A stretch of 64,000 nucleotides of DNA from Cannabis sativa (Eukaryota > Streptophyta > Magnoliopsida > Rosales > Cannabaceae). Each line of letters begins with the position of its first letter. Position 1 is the first letter of the stretch. Below the pieces are notes generated by a model. The model was not told where the DNA came from, did no database searches, and was given only the letters and a program-made list of their open reading frames with translations. The stretch covers positions 36,383,660 to 36,447,659 of the forward strand of contig NC_083601.1 of the NCBI RefSeq assembly GCF_029168945.1. The letters run 5' to 3'. This document shows positions 22,319 to 35,100 of the stretch, piece after piece. The translations under genes were made by a program, and so were the position numbers.

Positions 22319-23861
22319 GCTCCCGGGTTTTTCCCTTACAGATCACGGGTGATAAGTCAATATTTTGTCTTATAAATATGACCAATTTATGTAATAATAT
22401 TCTTAAATTGATTCTTTAAATTATTGATTAGAGTAATTATAATTTGTTAGACTATTTTAAAGAATAATCATTTATTTAGAGTCATTTGAAAGGATGTTAG
22501 CACATTTTGGTGGAAAATAGTGGAAGCCGACGAGCTCAGTTTTACAAGGTAGAGCTTAATTACAAATTTAGACGACTTTAAAGGTAGAATTAGACTTAGA
22601 GCTCAACATGAAAGTTGTATATCTCGTTTTTAGCTTTCCAAAACATCTTGAATCATCCAATTTTGAGTTGTATTAAAGAAGTTATGACCAAAATACTAAT
22701 CTGAATACGTGAATTTTTCGACAGCAAGTTGTTGTCGCGGCGAGGGGAACTCGTGGTCGTGGTGAGAGTAAGAATTCTACCAAATTTTGAAATTTTATCT
22801 AACTAAGATATTTTTAGGAGTATTTATGAGACTTTTAGGGTTTGTTTTTAGCAACTTTTGAACTATGTTTTGAAGGAGAGAACTCATGAGAAGAGGAGAG
22901 TCTACATCTACGTCTAGTTTTTCTTCTTAAACTCTTTTAATTTTCATTTATAATTATGTTTATGATTATGTTTGAAATTATGGAGTAGTCTTCTTTTAGT
23001 TAAGGGTTATTTCAAAACTCAAGACATGAATTTTTAATTTCTATTATGAATGTTAATTTTTAATTTCCATTATATCAAATTGTTTTCTATTATTCTTATG
23101 TCAATATCGTGTTTATTGTTTTAATCTTGTTTAGACGATCGCTAAATTAGGTTTTACTTTAATCTATTATCATCTTATGATTACTATACACCTAATAGTC
23201 TAGGATTCTAAGTGTTTGTGACAAATTACAATTTTTAATATTGTCAAAGGTATTTTTAATTGTGATGAAGAATAGAACTTATGTTAAATAAATTGTATGC
23301 TTCATTAATTTGTTGTCTAGATTAGTCTATCTCCATAAATTTTAAAAATTTATCTAAGTTAAATAAATTGCATGTTTCGTAGATTTACTGCTTAGGTTGA
23401 GCGCTTTGCCTTGATTACATGTAATAGGAAGATTGAAATAATTTGACTGCATCAGCTTTATCTGCAGAATAGTAGTTTGATTGAAAAATTAAAATTACAT
23501 TCATTAATAGAAGTTAATAATTATTGTTGAGGGTGGAGAATGATCTCTGACTATTTTTATCTCATATCGTAGTATCACATTTTTTTTTTAATTCATGTTA
23601 TTTTATTCTCATAATCAAAATCTTTTATTTCTTGTCACTAATTTTTGAATAATAAATTGATAATAATCCTCATGGGATCGACCTGTATTTATCATTATAC
23701 TAAAGTAATTGGTAATATAAAAATTAAAATAATTAGTAAATTTGTTGTGGCTTACGACACGCATCAACGGGACTCTGACTGTCTTAATCACCCTCATCGA
23801 GATTTTGACGTCCTCATCGACCACACTTTCAGCTGAATTAGGGATCTAGTACCATTTTGTA
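22319..23861 (-). mobile_element. Cassandra internal region, split by a solo LTR
   Basis: Outside the inserted LTR the internal domain is only about 125 bp (22319-22349 plus 23767-23861). On the minus strand it has a degenerate initiator-Met primer site (TGGTACTAGATCC) next to the 5' LTR, the Cassandra-like 'GATGAGGACGTC' segment, and a purine tract (AAGGGAAAAACCCGGGAGC) next to the 3' LTR. No coding capacity, as expected for a TRIM. Confidence 0.78.
22350..23766. repeat. Solo LTR inside Cassandra, with perfect 5-bp duplication
   Basis: Starts TGATAAGTCAATATTTTG and ends GACACGCATCA. It is flanked by ACGGG at 22345-22349 and 23767-23771. 1,417 bp with TG...CA ends. The 3' part (catgggatcgacctgt...) resembles the ends of gypsy-type LTRs. 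No internal domain remains, so it arose by LTR-LTR recombination. Confidence 0.85.
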
Positions 23862-23948
23862 ACGTCTCCACTTCAAGCCTCTATTAGGCTTTCTCTCGCG
23901 AATTTATGGCTCTTATACACATGGATGATTCTTGAACTAACGACTTCT
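23862..23948 (-). repeat. Cassandra 5' LTR, truncated
   Basis: Matches only the last 85-90 bp (minus-strand sense) of the 21938-22318 LTR: tgtaacgtctcc.cttcaagcctctatt...gaactaacgact. Homology stops at about 23948, so most of this LTR is lost. Confidence 0.75.
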
Positions 23949-24266
23949 CATGTATGGGTATCACTTTTCTACCGTGGGGCGTTTTTTATTTCCCATACTT
24001 TAAGAATAAATCAAATTTTAATTTTTTATATGAGGTTGTATATTGTAGTTGTAATATGTATCTTGTTCATCTTTAAGAAATTCTCAATTTATAGTATAAA
24101 AAATAAAGTTCAAAACAATTTATCGTATGTGTATAAAATAAATAAAACTGTCTGCAACTAACTATTTGAATCTTAATTTTTTGACATCATAAATTATTCA
24201 AAAAAAATAAAAATCAAAAGTAAACAAAGACTTAGTATTATAACATCTACAATCATATTATTAATT

Positions 24267-24754
24267 AGGTGCCGTTTGGTAGCACTTTTGTTTTTTAATT
24301 TTTTAATCACAAAATGAAAGTAAACTTTTTGTTTTTAAAAAATTTATTTTTGAAAAACAAAAATGCGTTCTGTAACCACTTTTATTTTTTAATTTTAAAA
24401 ACAGAAAATAAAAGTGTGTTCTGTAAAGTTCTTTTTTATTTTTATTTTTTGATTTTATTTACGTCGGGTCTAGGTCCGGGGTCGGATTTGGGTTCAAGTC
24501 AGAAGCGGGGTTCAGCGCCAGGGCCGTGGGAAGGGGATTTGGGTCCGGGTCTGGTCGTAATCCAAAAAATTGATTAAGAAATTAAACTGTTTAAAAAATT
24601 ATTAGTAATTTTTTTTTGTTTTTAAAATTTTGATTTCTAATTATAAAATTGAAAAGTAAAAACAGTTTTATAGAACATATTTTTGAAATATATTTTCATT
24701 TTTCCACTTTTAAAAACAGAAAACTAATTAAAAAAGTGTTACCAAACGTAACCT
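24267..24754. mobile_element. MITE with GGGTC minisatellite core, copy 2
   Basis: TIRs aggtgccgtttggtagcac and, from the right, aggttacgtttggtaacac. Central GC-rich block at about 24463-24550 of gggtc/ggtccggg units. Same family as 15436-15902. The ORF 24314-24577 is only the repeat. Confidence 0.7.
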
Positions 24755-24906
24755 TAGTTTATAATTGCATGCCTAATATACCACAAATAATAAATAAATT
24801 ATAAATAGCGTTATATTAATATAAAAAGTGATGCTTCTACTTATTAATTTTCCTATACATTTATATATGGAATTAACATTACTTATTAATTTTCCTATAC
24901 ATTTAT

Positions 24907-25132
24907 AGGGATACGGTTTTGTCTCGTTATTGTACTTTCACTGATTGTAATTCGTGATGTACAGTAGCCGTCAGATGATGGAGTTATTTGATCTGACGGC
25001 TGAGATTGATCTAGGGGTAATTAAGATTAAAAAGTAGAAACGTACCATAACATTCATTTAATGTACCCCTGAGACCCATCTAATGTACCACAGAATACAT
25101 TCCGTGAAACATCGGGACAAAATCATATCCCT
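24907..25132. mobile_element. Short MITE with 8-bp duplication
   Basis: Ends AGGGATACGGTTTTGTCTCG and, from the right, AGGGATATGATTTTGTCCCG. ACATTTAT is repeated at 24899-24906 and 25133-25140. It sits in a 42-bp tandem duplication (cctatacatttatatatggaa...). The 8-bp duplication suggests a hAT-type insertion. Confidence 0.7.
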
Positions 25133-25140
25133 ACATTTAT

Positions 25141-26564
25141 ATATGGAATTAACATTAGACAATCTATATTGAAGGAAACGATATGATTCCGTCATTTTCA
25201 ACTTCCAACTGAGGTAGTTTAACTCGGTCGCAATGTAGTACTACTCTTATATCTATACTTCACTATACTAATTTATATTTTAAGCAAATTACAACTTTGA
25301 AAAGATTCGAATCTTATTCGAAGAAAAGCTGGCGCACAGCTTAAAAAAAGTTTAGGCAGTAATTGCCGACCAAGAATGCATGAGAGAATGTTTATATAAA
25401 AAAAAAAGAATACATGAAAGAATACATAACTAGGTCATAGGGCATAGGATAGGATGGGGTTAGGGTGTTATTTTCTTAGGTTGCCAAAATTATTGTATGT
25501 AAAATTAGTAGGGCATTGGTATAAAGCACTATAAGGTGATTCTTAACTGTTATAAAGTGACGTCTTATAAATAATTAAGGATTGTCTATAATTTTTATGA
25601 AAATATAATAATTGTACAATAAAATGCATGTTTGTGAAAATATAATAATTGTATAATTAAATAGCATCAATTCACATGAATTTATTTGCATAACAAAATA
25701 CATATATAGGAGAGAATAGCCGTGGAAGTAACTGTAGAAGCGCCATTTTCACTTCAAAACACTACAAAAGAAATGCAAATAATAATTAGGAGAAATAAAA
25801 GTAATACAATTAAATCGTTAATAATTCTCTTTGGATTTTTCTTATGATTTGTTTAGTGGGTGTGATAGTTACATTTACAGCAAAAACAAACAAACAAACA
25901 ATAAGACAGAGACAGGAACAAACATTTTTATGCATAACAGGACAAAATTCAAAAGATTCAATTTTCAGTCAAACATACAATGTCACTCCATAAGTTTTTG
26001 AATGTGATAGGGTTAGGAAATGTAATTGTGGTAATATATGGAATAATTTATAAAGGATTGGGAAATTTAATCCAGGGATGATGAACTTCTTATCAAATTT
26101 ATTTATGTATGAATGACACCCATTTTTGTTTTGGCACAAATTCACAGACAAAAGTGTTTAAAATAGTCTTCTTTCTTATTATGTACTGAAAGTTAAAAAG
26201 GGATCTGACATGAATTTTCACTTTTTGTAAATGATACTGACAAAAGATGGTAATTCTATTTAAGTTTCTTACCCAAGGTGTTTTATGATAAAGAACTTAA
26301 GTAGTATTGCATTTTTAATGGGTTATTTGGGGCCAAAATTTCTTATATTTATATTTTTACACTTTAACTTAACTTTTTTTTTAAAAAAAAAACTGTTTAT
26401 GTTCAATTTTTTTTACATAAATTTAAGTTATCAGTTGGATATTACCGTTAAATATTGATTGAATTATAACTGTATTGTCTTTGAAGTTGTACTTCTAGGT
26501 ATATGCCCCTAATTACTCATTTTTAATTTATTTGTGTTTTCAAATCAGAGAATAAAGAGCTAGC
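25141..26564. other. Intergenic and 3' flank of the syntaxin gene
   Basis: No gene or bounded repeat is seen. The part next to 26564 is probably the 3' UTR of the syntaxin gene on the minus strand. Confidence 0.4.
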
Positions 26565-28797
26565 TTACTTGTATAAATAAGCAGCAATTCCCATTACTAT
26601 GATCAGAAGAGTGATGTCAATGCAGAAATTCCTGCTTGACCTTAGCTGAAGAAAATTATTATAATTGAATAAAAGAAAAGCATTAATTTGGAGTGAAAGG
26701 GACAATGAGATGGAAAGCTTAATCCAAATCTGGTAGTAATCTCAAATCCATATATACCTTAATTATTGTCTCCTTTAGCCTAACATTAGTATTTTTAAGG
26801 TCAGAATTTGCTCTGTCAACCTATAATAATGAAATGAAAACCAACAATGAAATAAAGCTGATGAACTAGTAGTAGTAGAGTTGAAGATATGAATATATAA
26901 AGGAAGAGAATTAAATATATAGATAACTATATGAGAATGGCTTACCTTGTCATCTATCTCATCCATGAGGGGGACCTGCCTATCCAATTCCTTTAAATAT
27001 AAAACATAAAATGTCTTAGTAATAATATCAAACTGACAAATTACAATGTTAATGTACCAGTATTTTCACATCAGAGATATGAATACAAAAGGGTACAAGA
27101 CAAACCTCATTCATGTCATGGGCCATATCTTTTAATGTGTGCAATCCTTCTGTTATGACATCTAAATCTTCATCCTGTTGAATTCATTTAACAAGGACTA
27201 TTTCACACCACACCCTTTTAAAAGCCTTTTTTTTTTTAAGGGTACAAATACCCAAGTTAATGAAAATGGAAGAGCACAAAAGGGTAGCAAAAACTATACA
27301 AGTAAGACTAATTTCTTCTTTCCACTTTCCAGCAGACTGGTTACTATTCATCTGTTATGTCAAATACTTTTTACTGCCTAACAAGTGAGAAAAAAGGTGA
27401 GGAGGGCCACAATTGCAAGCACAATTATGTCTCCAAGCTTTATTGACAAAAACTTATACTTGTATCTTTTTCTTTTGAAAACACATGTACATGTTACATC
27501 AAAAAAATAAATAACTTACCTGTTTCATTCTTCTCATTTCGTATTCCTGTCTAAATCGATCCGATTCATCTGTTTGTTGATAGTACTCATTGCCAAATCG
27601 CCCATCTGATGAAAGTGTTTTGGAACAACAACTAGTGGTTACTTACCAAGGAGCACTATGCACATAGATTAGTGAAATAGAATTAAGAAAGAAAGAATAT
27701 TTGATTGACAAACATTTACAGGATAAGGTTTAAGAAAAATGGTGACCTGAGGTTGAATCAAATTTAATTCCTGTATAAGAAGTGGTTGAAGCTGTCCAAC
27801 CACCATGTTCAGCTCGGTTAGCTCCATTTGATGAAGAAGAACCATCTGGTATAGCTTCAATCCTCTCTTTAATCGTTAAAACCAAATCATTTCGAGCCTC
27901 AACCTCTTCATTTGAAAGCCCTTTAACCTTATAATTCACCAAGTGTATGCTCCTTTGATTATTATTTATTAGAAATTTAAAGGAGAAATGCTAAATGGCA
28001 TTTACTTATGTATTAATATTGCTCAATTAAATATTAAATTTTATATAATTTAATGTAATAAATTTTAAGAAATATAACTAATTAATTGTAAAATGAATAA
28101 TGCTTGACAAATATTAATTCTCAAATTTAAAGTGGACCAAAGAAAAGGAAAATGACTCCCAAAAGGCAAAACCGGCCCCATCCCATGTCATGTCATGTCA
28201 GGTGATTTTTAATCCCCGATGCCTAACATAGAATTAAATCAATAAACACTCTTTAATTATTTACTATGCATAATACATATTTATTGGGAACAAAACCTTT
28301 TTAAAAGCAAGCCTTTGCAATTTGGGAAGTTCCTCCAGCAAACGAGCCTTGGTTCTTCTAATCTCGGCGTTCATAGCAACCGCACTAGCCCTGTTCTTCT
28401 CTGTTGCCGCAGCCTCCCATTTCTAATATTATTCAAAAATAAATAAATAAATAATAACAATAATAGCAAAAAAAGGTTTAGTTTTTGAAGCATGAAATTA
28501 AAAACGATTAGAATTTGGCTATTCAAAAGTAACTGTTCCATATAAAATCCAATACCCATATAGCATAAAAATTGGTTTTTTTTTTCCTACTTAAATTTTC
28601 AGGGAAAGCAATGGAAGAGAAAGATAGAAGACCTGGAGGGCAGAGTCGAGTTCGGCCTCAACGACGCCGTATAGACGAGAGAAAGCATCGTCGCCACCAT
28701 GAAGATTCTGAGCTTGATCTTTACGCTTCTCCAAATCGTACTTGTCGTATTTATTACAAATCACGTTGACCCTCGTCAATAAATCTCTCACACTCAT
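26565..28797 (-). CDS. SYP71: SYP7-family syntaxin (Qc-SNARE, SYP71-like)
   Basis: Eight exons on the minus strand: 28797-28633, 28422-28297, 27927-27747, 27605-27520, 27174-27106, 26990-26946, 26820-26758 and 26645-26565. All have GT-AG sites and phases add up to 271 residues. The N-terminus MSVRDLLTRVNVICNKYDKY, the LYGVVEAELDSALQ and ASAVAMNAEIRRTKARLLEE helices, the KGLSNEEVEARNDLV segment, the Qc-SNARE helix (LHTLKDMAHDMNEELDRQ...DEIDDKV) and a single C-terminal membrane anchor (ITLLIIVMGIAAYLY) follow the plant SYP71/72/73 plan. Such proteins act in ER and plasma-membrane vesicle fusion. Upstream of the ATG the sequence is pyrimidine-rich on the minus strand. I cannot tell SYP71 from SYP72/73. 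Confidence 0.9.
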
Positions 28798-29399
28798 CTT
28801 CTGCACTCTCTCTTTTCTCTGTTTTTGTTTTCAGTTTAGAAATGAAAAAAATCTACATGTCAGAAGAACTCAGAACAGAGCTCTTTCCAAGAAAAACCAA
28901 AAAAGTCAAAAGGACAGTGACGACCGCACCAGGTGTTAGTGATAAACAAAAAAAAAAACACAGAAACAATTAAAAAAAGTGTTTTGAAAGAAAGGGCGAA
29001 GATTTTAATGTACGTGGTTGTGAATGGTTGGTTGGGTTGTATTTGTATGAATAAAACTATGTATAATACAAAATAAAGGAATCGCCATGCACAAGCCAAC
29101 ACGTCCAATATAGAAGGCTGGTTTCGACAGTTTCCATTTGGCGAAATTCTATAAGTTGTTTTGGAAAACCTACCTACTTCTACGGCGGTCGTTGTCGTTT
29201 TCCTTGGGAACGAGAGGTCAATTTTGTAATTTTATTCTGAACGACAAAAACGACTTGTCGTCCTTTACTGGTATCTATCTAGCTAGTTCTTTTGACTATG
29301 TATATAATATCTATTTTTTTTCCACTTTTTGAGAAAAGTACAGTGTATCCGTGCTCAAACTAATTTGTTGTAATAATTTATACTATTGTGTCTTCAGAA
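28798..29399. promoter_or_regulatory. Upstream region of the syntaxin gene
   Basis: Non-coding on both strands. It should contain the promoter and leader of the minus-strand syntaxin gene. No specific element is convincing. Confidence 0.4.
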
Positions 29400-30130
29400 T
29401 TTTAACTTTGTGGGGGTTTATTTATTATTAAAAAATATTTATACCTATATTATAATTACTCTTACTAGATTTATTTAATTTTATGGGGGCTTTTCTACTA
29501 TTTTAATCTATAATTATCAAATTAAAAAAAATTACATTTAATTTTTTAAAAGACAATATTTTTGTTAGTGGGACTATAGCCCCATATCAACACTACTAGG
29601 TCCGTCCCTGACTGTGATGTTAGAATCTTTTTCATCTATTTTATTTTTTGTAAAATCATCTGGGAATTAGGCGACTAATTATTTAGTTCATTTTTTTAAT
29701 TCTAATCTTAATCGTGTTTCCAATAAGGTCCAATTGGATTTCATGCTATTATTTAATAAAATGCCATGAAAAATATGAGCTTAGCATGCCTTTTGACTAG
29801 ACAATAAACATGCCTTTTTACTAGACAATATAATCTACATGCCCTTTGTGGCTCATGGATACACCCTTTGGCTAGACAATACTGATCAGTTCAGGGGCAA
29901 AGCCACATTCATGGCTAGAGACGGACCCACTAATACTATAGTCCCAAAAAAAAAATATTATCTTTTAAAAAATTAAATGTAAATTATTTAATTTGATAAT
30001 TATACACTAAAATAGTAAAAAAGTACCCACAAAATTAAATAAATCTAGTAAAATTAATTATAATGTAAGTACAAATAATTTTTTTAATAATAAATAAGTT
30101 CTAAAAGGTAAAAATTTTAGGTCTGTCACT
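29400..30130. repeat. Inverted repeat pair of an unclassified element
   Basis: 29400-29612 ('...tttttgttagtgggactatagccccatatcaacactactaggtccgtccctg') is complementary to about 29918-30130 ('gagacggacccactaatactatagtccc...'). The spacer is about 300 bp with 'tagacaata' motifs repeated three times at 29798-29880. A weaker relative lies at 17740-17935. It may be two separate insertions or the arms of one element. Confidence 0.5.
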
Positions 30131-32107
30131 GACCACGACAAACATATGACCATGCTCCCGATATATATACATCCTCTTATTATATACATACGAAAAAAAA
30201 ACAAAATTATTGATGATAAACACATAAAACATATATATATAGTCTCTAATACTACATAATTTAAAATATATGTAGTGTAAATTGAGCATCTATGTGGTTT
30301 CTTATAAAAAAAAATTTAGAAAAATTGTCATACTATATTTTTTTAGATTTTATTTTTATTTTTATAGCAACTGTTTGAATTTTGAGATTATATTGTTTAC
30401 ATTTTATAAAAATTATTTTCATTTTGAGGTTATACTGTTTTATTTCGAGATTATGTTGTTTCTATTTTTATAAATAAATAAAAAGTCAATTATAAAAGTT
30501 TAAATTAAAGAACTCCAAAAATATATAGGCATATAATAACTTTTAATAATTATAAAATATAAATATAATATACTATTTTGGACCTTATATTTTGTAAAAA
30601 CTACTAATTGGATCCTCTATTTTATTAAATGATAAAATGAGCTTTGTATTTTTTAAAATTGTACAAATAAGACCCTAAATTAATTTTTTGTCAAAATAAA
30701 ACTTAATAATAATCCGATCTAAAGATATTATGACAAATCTGGTCACATTTTCTGTATTTGTTCGTGTTAGAAATTGTCTTAAAGTTAGTTATATTGAAAA
30801 ATAAAATTATTAAAAATTGAGTTCAGAGTTTTATTTTTTTACTATTTTTGAAAATATAAGATCTATTTTGTTATTTAACAAAAAATAAAATCAAATTAAT
30901 AATTTTTGTAAAAGACCGGAAATAATTCGCTTTCCATTAATTCTCGTTACTTACTAATGTTTATAGCTTTTGTTTTCCCAAAATTAGTTTTTTCGCAAAA
31001 AGATTTTCATTTTTTAAAAAAATAAATAAATAATTTTTTAACCCAAATTCTCCTCAAAGTCATTTTTTAATTTGATTTCAAAATGTTAGACCAACTCCAA
31101 ACAGGTGTAAAATTTGTACTCGGCCAAAAAAAAAAATGTGCACAACAAAGTTTGATTTAATTAATATTTTATTATTAGTTTGATCCCAAAATCTAATAAG
31201 GCCTAAGACGATCTTTTCATCAGTTGAAAGATCTTTCCAAAAAAAAAAAAAATGCAAATGTAAATAATATGTGTTATTAAGAGTGGATTGAATAGCATTC
31301 TCTCAGGAAGTTGTGTAGTCAATGAAATCATTTATAAAACTTACCTAATTCCAATTATTCCCAAATTTCTTAGGTGTTGCTGATCCCATCTACCAAAAAT
31401 TACTTTTCTTCACTTTTGTTTAATGTATATTTTATAAATTAATTAATCAGCTATAGTCTTCTAGACGATTTCTAGATGGTAATAGGGTCAGTTTATATAT
31501 TTTTTATGGTGAATTGTATTTTTTTTGTGAACAATAGTTTTGGTAAATTGTTTAATTTATCCCACTTTTATAGAAAACAATATACACTATGTTACTTTCA
31601 AAAAACAAATATATAATATTGGATTTTTTTTTAACATATTATATTGGATTAAAATGATATATTTTGATTTTCCAAAGAAAAAAAAACTATATTTTGAGAA
31701 AATTATGGGATTTTCCGTGGAATTGAAGTACCATGTGGAATTTCAATATTATGCATGAAATTCAACAATTTTAACGTTTGAGACAAAAAGAAAAGGAAAA
31801 AAGAGGGCGCGTGATATAACGCTCCACCTATGCAGGCTGAGTGGGGAGAGTGCGCTAAGAGCCCGAATTGACGAACTCAAACACAAGTCAAGCTTGTATC
31901 TGTTTTTTACAATTTTTAATATTATTATTATTATTTCCCCAGAATAATATTATTAAAGCTCCTAGATTTTCGTAAACACAACATAAACACTAATCTGAGA
32001 AAGACCCCATATTGGGTTCTGGTTTTCTTTTCATCTTCTCTTTTACTGGACCAAGGAAAAAAAATATAACAGTAAAGATAGAAGAAGAAGAAGAAGAAGA
32101 CTGATAA
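30131..32107. other. Intergenic, with a decayed foldback MITE at about 30565-30930
   Basis: The 30565-30930 part is a diverged copy of the 18774-19142 foldback family ('tattttggacc...ttttgtaaaa..ctaattgga.cct'). The rest is AT-rich. A (gaa)n run at 32081-32101 lies in the leader of the next gene. Confidence 0.5.
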
Positions 32108-35100
32108 ATGTCTTCCAATTCAGTTCGTTATCGTTCTCACTCTCTGATTTTCAGTGTAATACTGCTATATTTTGGTCTCTTTGGCCATTGTTTTTCTTCT
32201 GGTGAACAGGTTTCGTTCAACACCTTTACTGTTTCCAGCTTCAGTTACCCTTCAACCACTCTCAGGTCCTTTGACTTGCGTTATATAAGAGGTTCGGAAG
32301 TTATTTTGTTACGACTCTTTTGAGAATTCGATTCAATTAATTTGATTTCTCCATTATTATTATTTCAGAGGTTTAAAAGGGTATAATGGTTGATGGGTAT
32401 TCGTCAAAATCATTATTTTCTCTTCATATTTTTGTTTTGAGGAATCGTGTATATTGTTCTTGTAGAAACTGATTGTCGTTTGGTAAACCTTAGTATATTT
32501 TTATCACTCTGTTTGTGCGAGTTTGTTGTTTTAAGAATTTTGCTGTTGTCCTTTTTTTGGTTAATTGTCAAATTGATTAACTTTACTGCCTTCCCCTTAC
32601 TGGATTGTAAATTTGAGTTTTTGATTGTTTTGAGTCGCTTCTCATTTATATTCATTTTTCAAAACTGTTTATTATTCGTGGGTTGCAAATTGCTTTTACT
32701 TTTTCTCATCAGTCTACCATCGCAGCATTGTTTGATATTTTTCTGTTAATGTTTTTAATGTTGATATTGGGAAAGTGCCATACTTTTGTTAGTACGGTAA
32801 TCTAAGATAGTATCTTTGTCACTGAATTTGTGCACATTTTTGTTGGCTTCGTGGATTGGCACTCTTTAAAATAAGAAGTTGTTCAATTTAATTGTCTGTG
32901 CTTTTCCGTATTGGCTTATATACCAAGTGAATTTCATCTTAAACGCGTGAAGAAGAGATCACAGTAGGTCAAATATCCTGATATTATGGTTTATTATGCA
33001 TTTTTGTTAATTTGTGGTTTTGGTGTTTTGGTTTGTACTAGTTGAATTGCCACCCTGGTTCTCTTCAATGTCATTGGAGTTGCACTCAGATGTAGACCTT
33101 GTAAGTATGTTTTCAGGTTCATAGAATACAACATGAACTGGGGTGTCTATCACTTTGTTGTTTTTCAGGTTCTTAACTTGTTTTCTACTGTCAAAAGGCT
33201 ATTCCTTGATGGCAGGAAAAAGAAGAAGTTACTGTCTTCAAATTAAATCCTCTCATCCCTTTTCATCTCATATTTTCATATATTTGTGTTGGTTTTAGGG
33301 GACTGTAAAGCTGGCAAAGATTCCTAGAAGTCGGCTTCCAATAATTTGCTTCAGATATGGCAGCCTCCCACTGACAGATAGTAGTGGTTCTCTGAAGGAT
33401 TCTGGCCATTCAGGTAAATGTAAATTTTGATTTAAAATGCCTACATGGAATTTTACTTGTTCATTCATCTGGTTTTTGTGGCCTTTGGTGGACTTTTGTA
33501 TGATATTATACTGATTATGAACATGCATACACATACTGCACTAGCTTCACCCGACGAAGTTTCTGCAGCTTGAGTTCTCAATGATAATGCTATTTACCAT
33601 ATAGAGATGAACATGGATAGTGCTTTGTCTCATTATTGTTTGGTATTGATTGAATTTTCCTCTCTTGCAGTTTTAGTTCCTGTCTTTAATACCTCATTTG
33701 AAGGAATACAAGCTCTTCAAAATGGGGAGCAGTGCTACCCAATGCAGAAAAATTTCACACTTAGCTTGACAAATGAACAGGTCTCATAGAATCTTTCGAC
33801 TTTGATAGTACCTTTGTTTCAAGAATATCATCACATTTCTAGTTCTATGGGTGGAGACAACCTATGCAAGCTATCAGAGCTTTTATTTTCTATTTTTAAC
33901 TAGTGCATTTTATTTTATTTTAATTTACTAGAAAGTCTAATTGTCAAACTTCTTGTTCAGATATCCCCTGGAGTTTGGTATTTTGGTCTTTTTAATGGCG
34001 TTGGACCTACGAGGACACAGTCGAAGATGGTAGTGTTTTGGCCTACTTAAATTCTACTATATTTCTTACCATGAGTTTTGTACTATTGTCATTTCTCTGT
34101 CTGTTATTTCCATACAGCTACTGTCATGTATTTATAGTCAAAGAGAACTTTTCACATGTGTATTTTATCTATAAGCAAAAAATCTACAGAAATAGCAGAT
34201 TTCACTAGGCTCACTATCCACATCACTGTCTAATTTTATTTACTTGTTTGGCATCCTAGAGAGGTGGTTTTGTTGCTACGATGAGTCTTCCAGTTATGCT
34301 TGTTGTAAATGGGAATATGTTGTGACTGGTGATGTATTTTATCAATAATTTTGCCTTTACATTGCAGATTAATCGTGGCCCAGCATATTCTTTCAGTGCC
34401 AACATTAGTGTGGAAGGATGTACAACCTCAACCATGTGGGGTCAATACTGCAACCAGACGATTGATTCACTTTCATGTGCTCTAACCAGCAACTATAATC
34501 TGGCAGAAAATTCTTCAAATGCTATGTTATATAACCAAACGACAGATATTATTGCCTGCCAAAATAATTTCGAAACTTCTTGCCACGGTGATGGTGAACC
34601 AAAATTCTACACTTTGGACATAATGGGAGTGGCGGAAGAGTTACGTATTACTGCAAGGAATGTCAGTCTTAATGTAACTCCTCCAAATAAGACAGGCAAT
34701 GTTAGTGAAATAAATTTAATGTGCATTGTTCGACATGGTGCTATGCCATCAACAGTTCTGTACGATTATTCCGGTGACATCAATAAAGCCCCGTTGGTGA
34801 TTCGTTCACCAAAGATTGGTCGATGGTATATTTCCTTCTTGCCTTCTAATCTTTCGAAAGTACTTGGTGGAGTTCAGGGAACAAATAATAAGCTCTGCTA
34901 CTCCATGGAGTCTAAAGTAATTCAGTGTCCACTGGGGAAGGCTGGACCAAATTGTACTTGGGAAAAATACATCCTTCAGGTGAAATTTCTGTGGCTTGTG
35001 TGTATTTTGCTTCAAGGAGTTTTCTACTATGTATTTTCAACTGCTGTTTAATTTTCACTACGTAGTTGGTTTTTCAATAGCAAGTTTTAGATTTTGAGCA

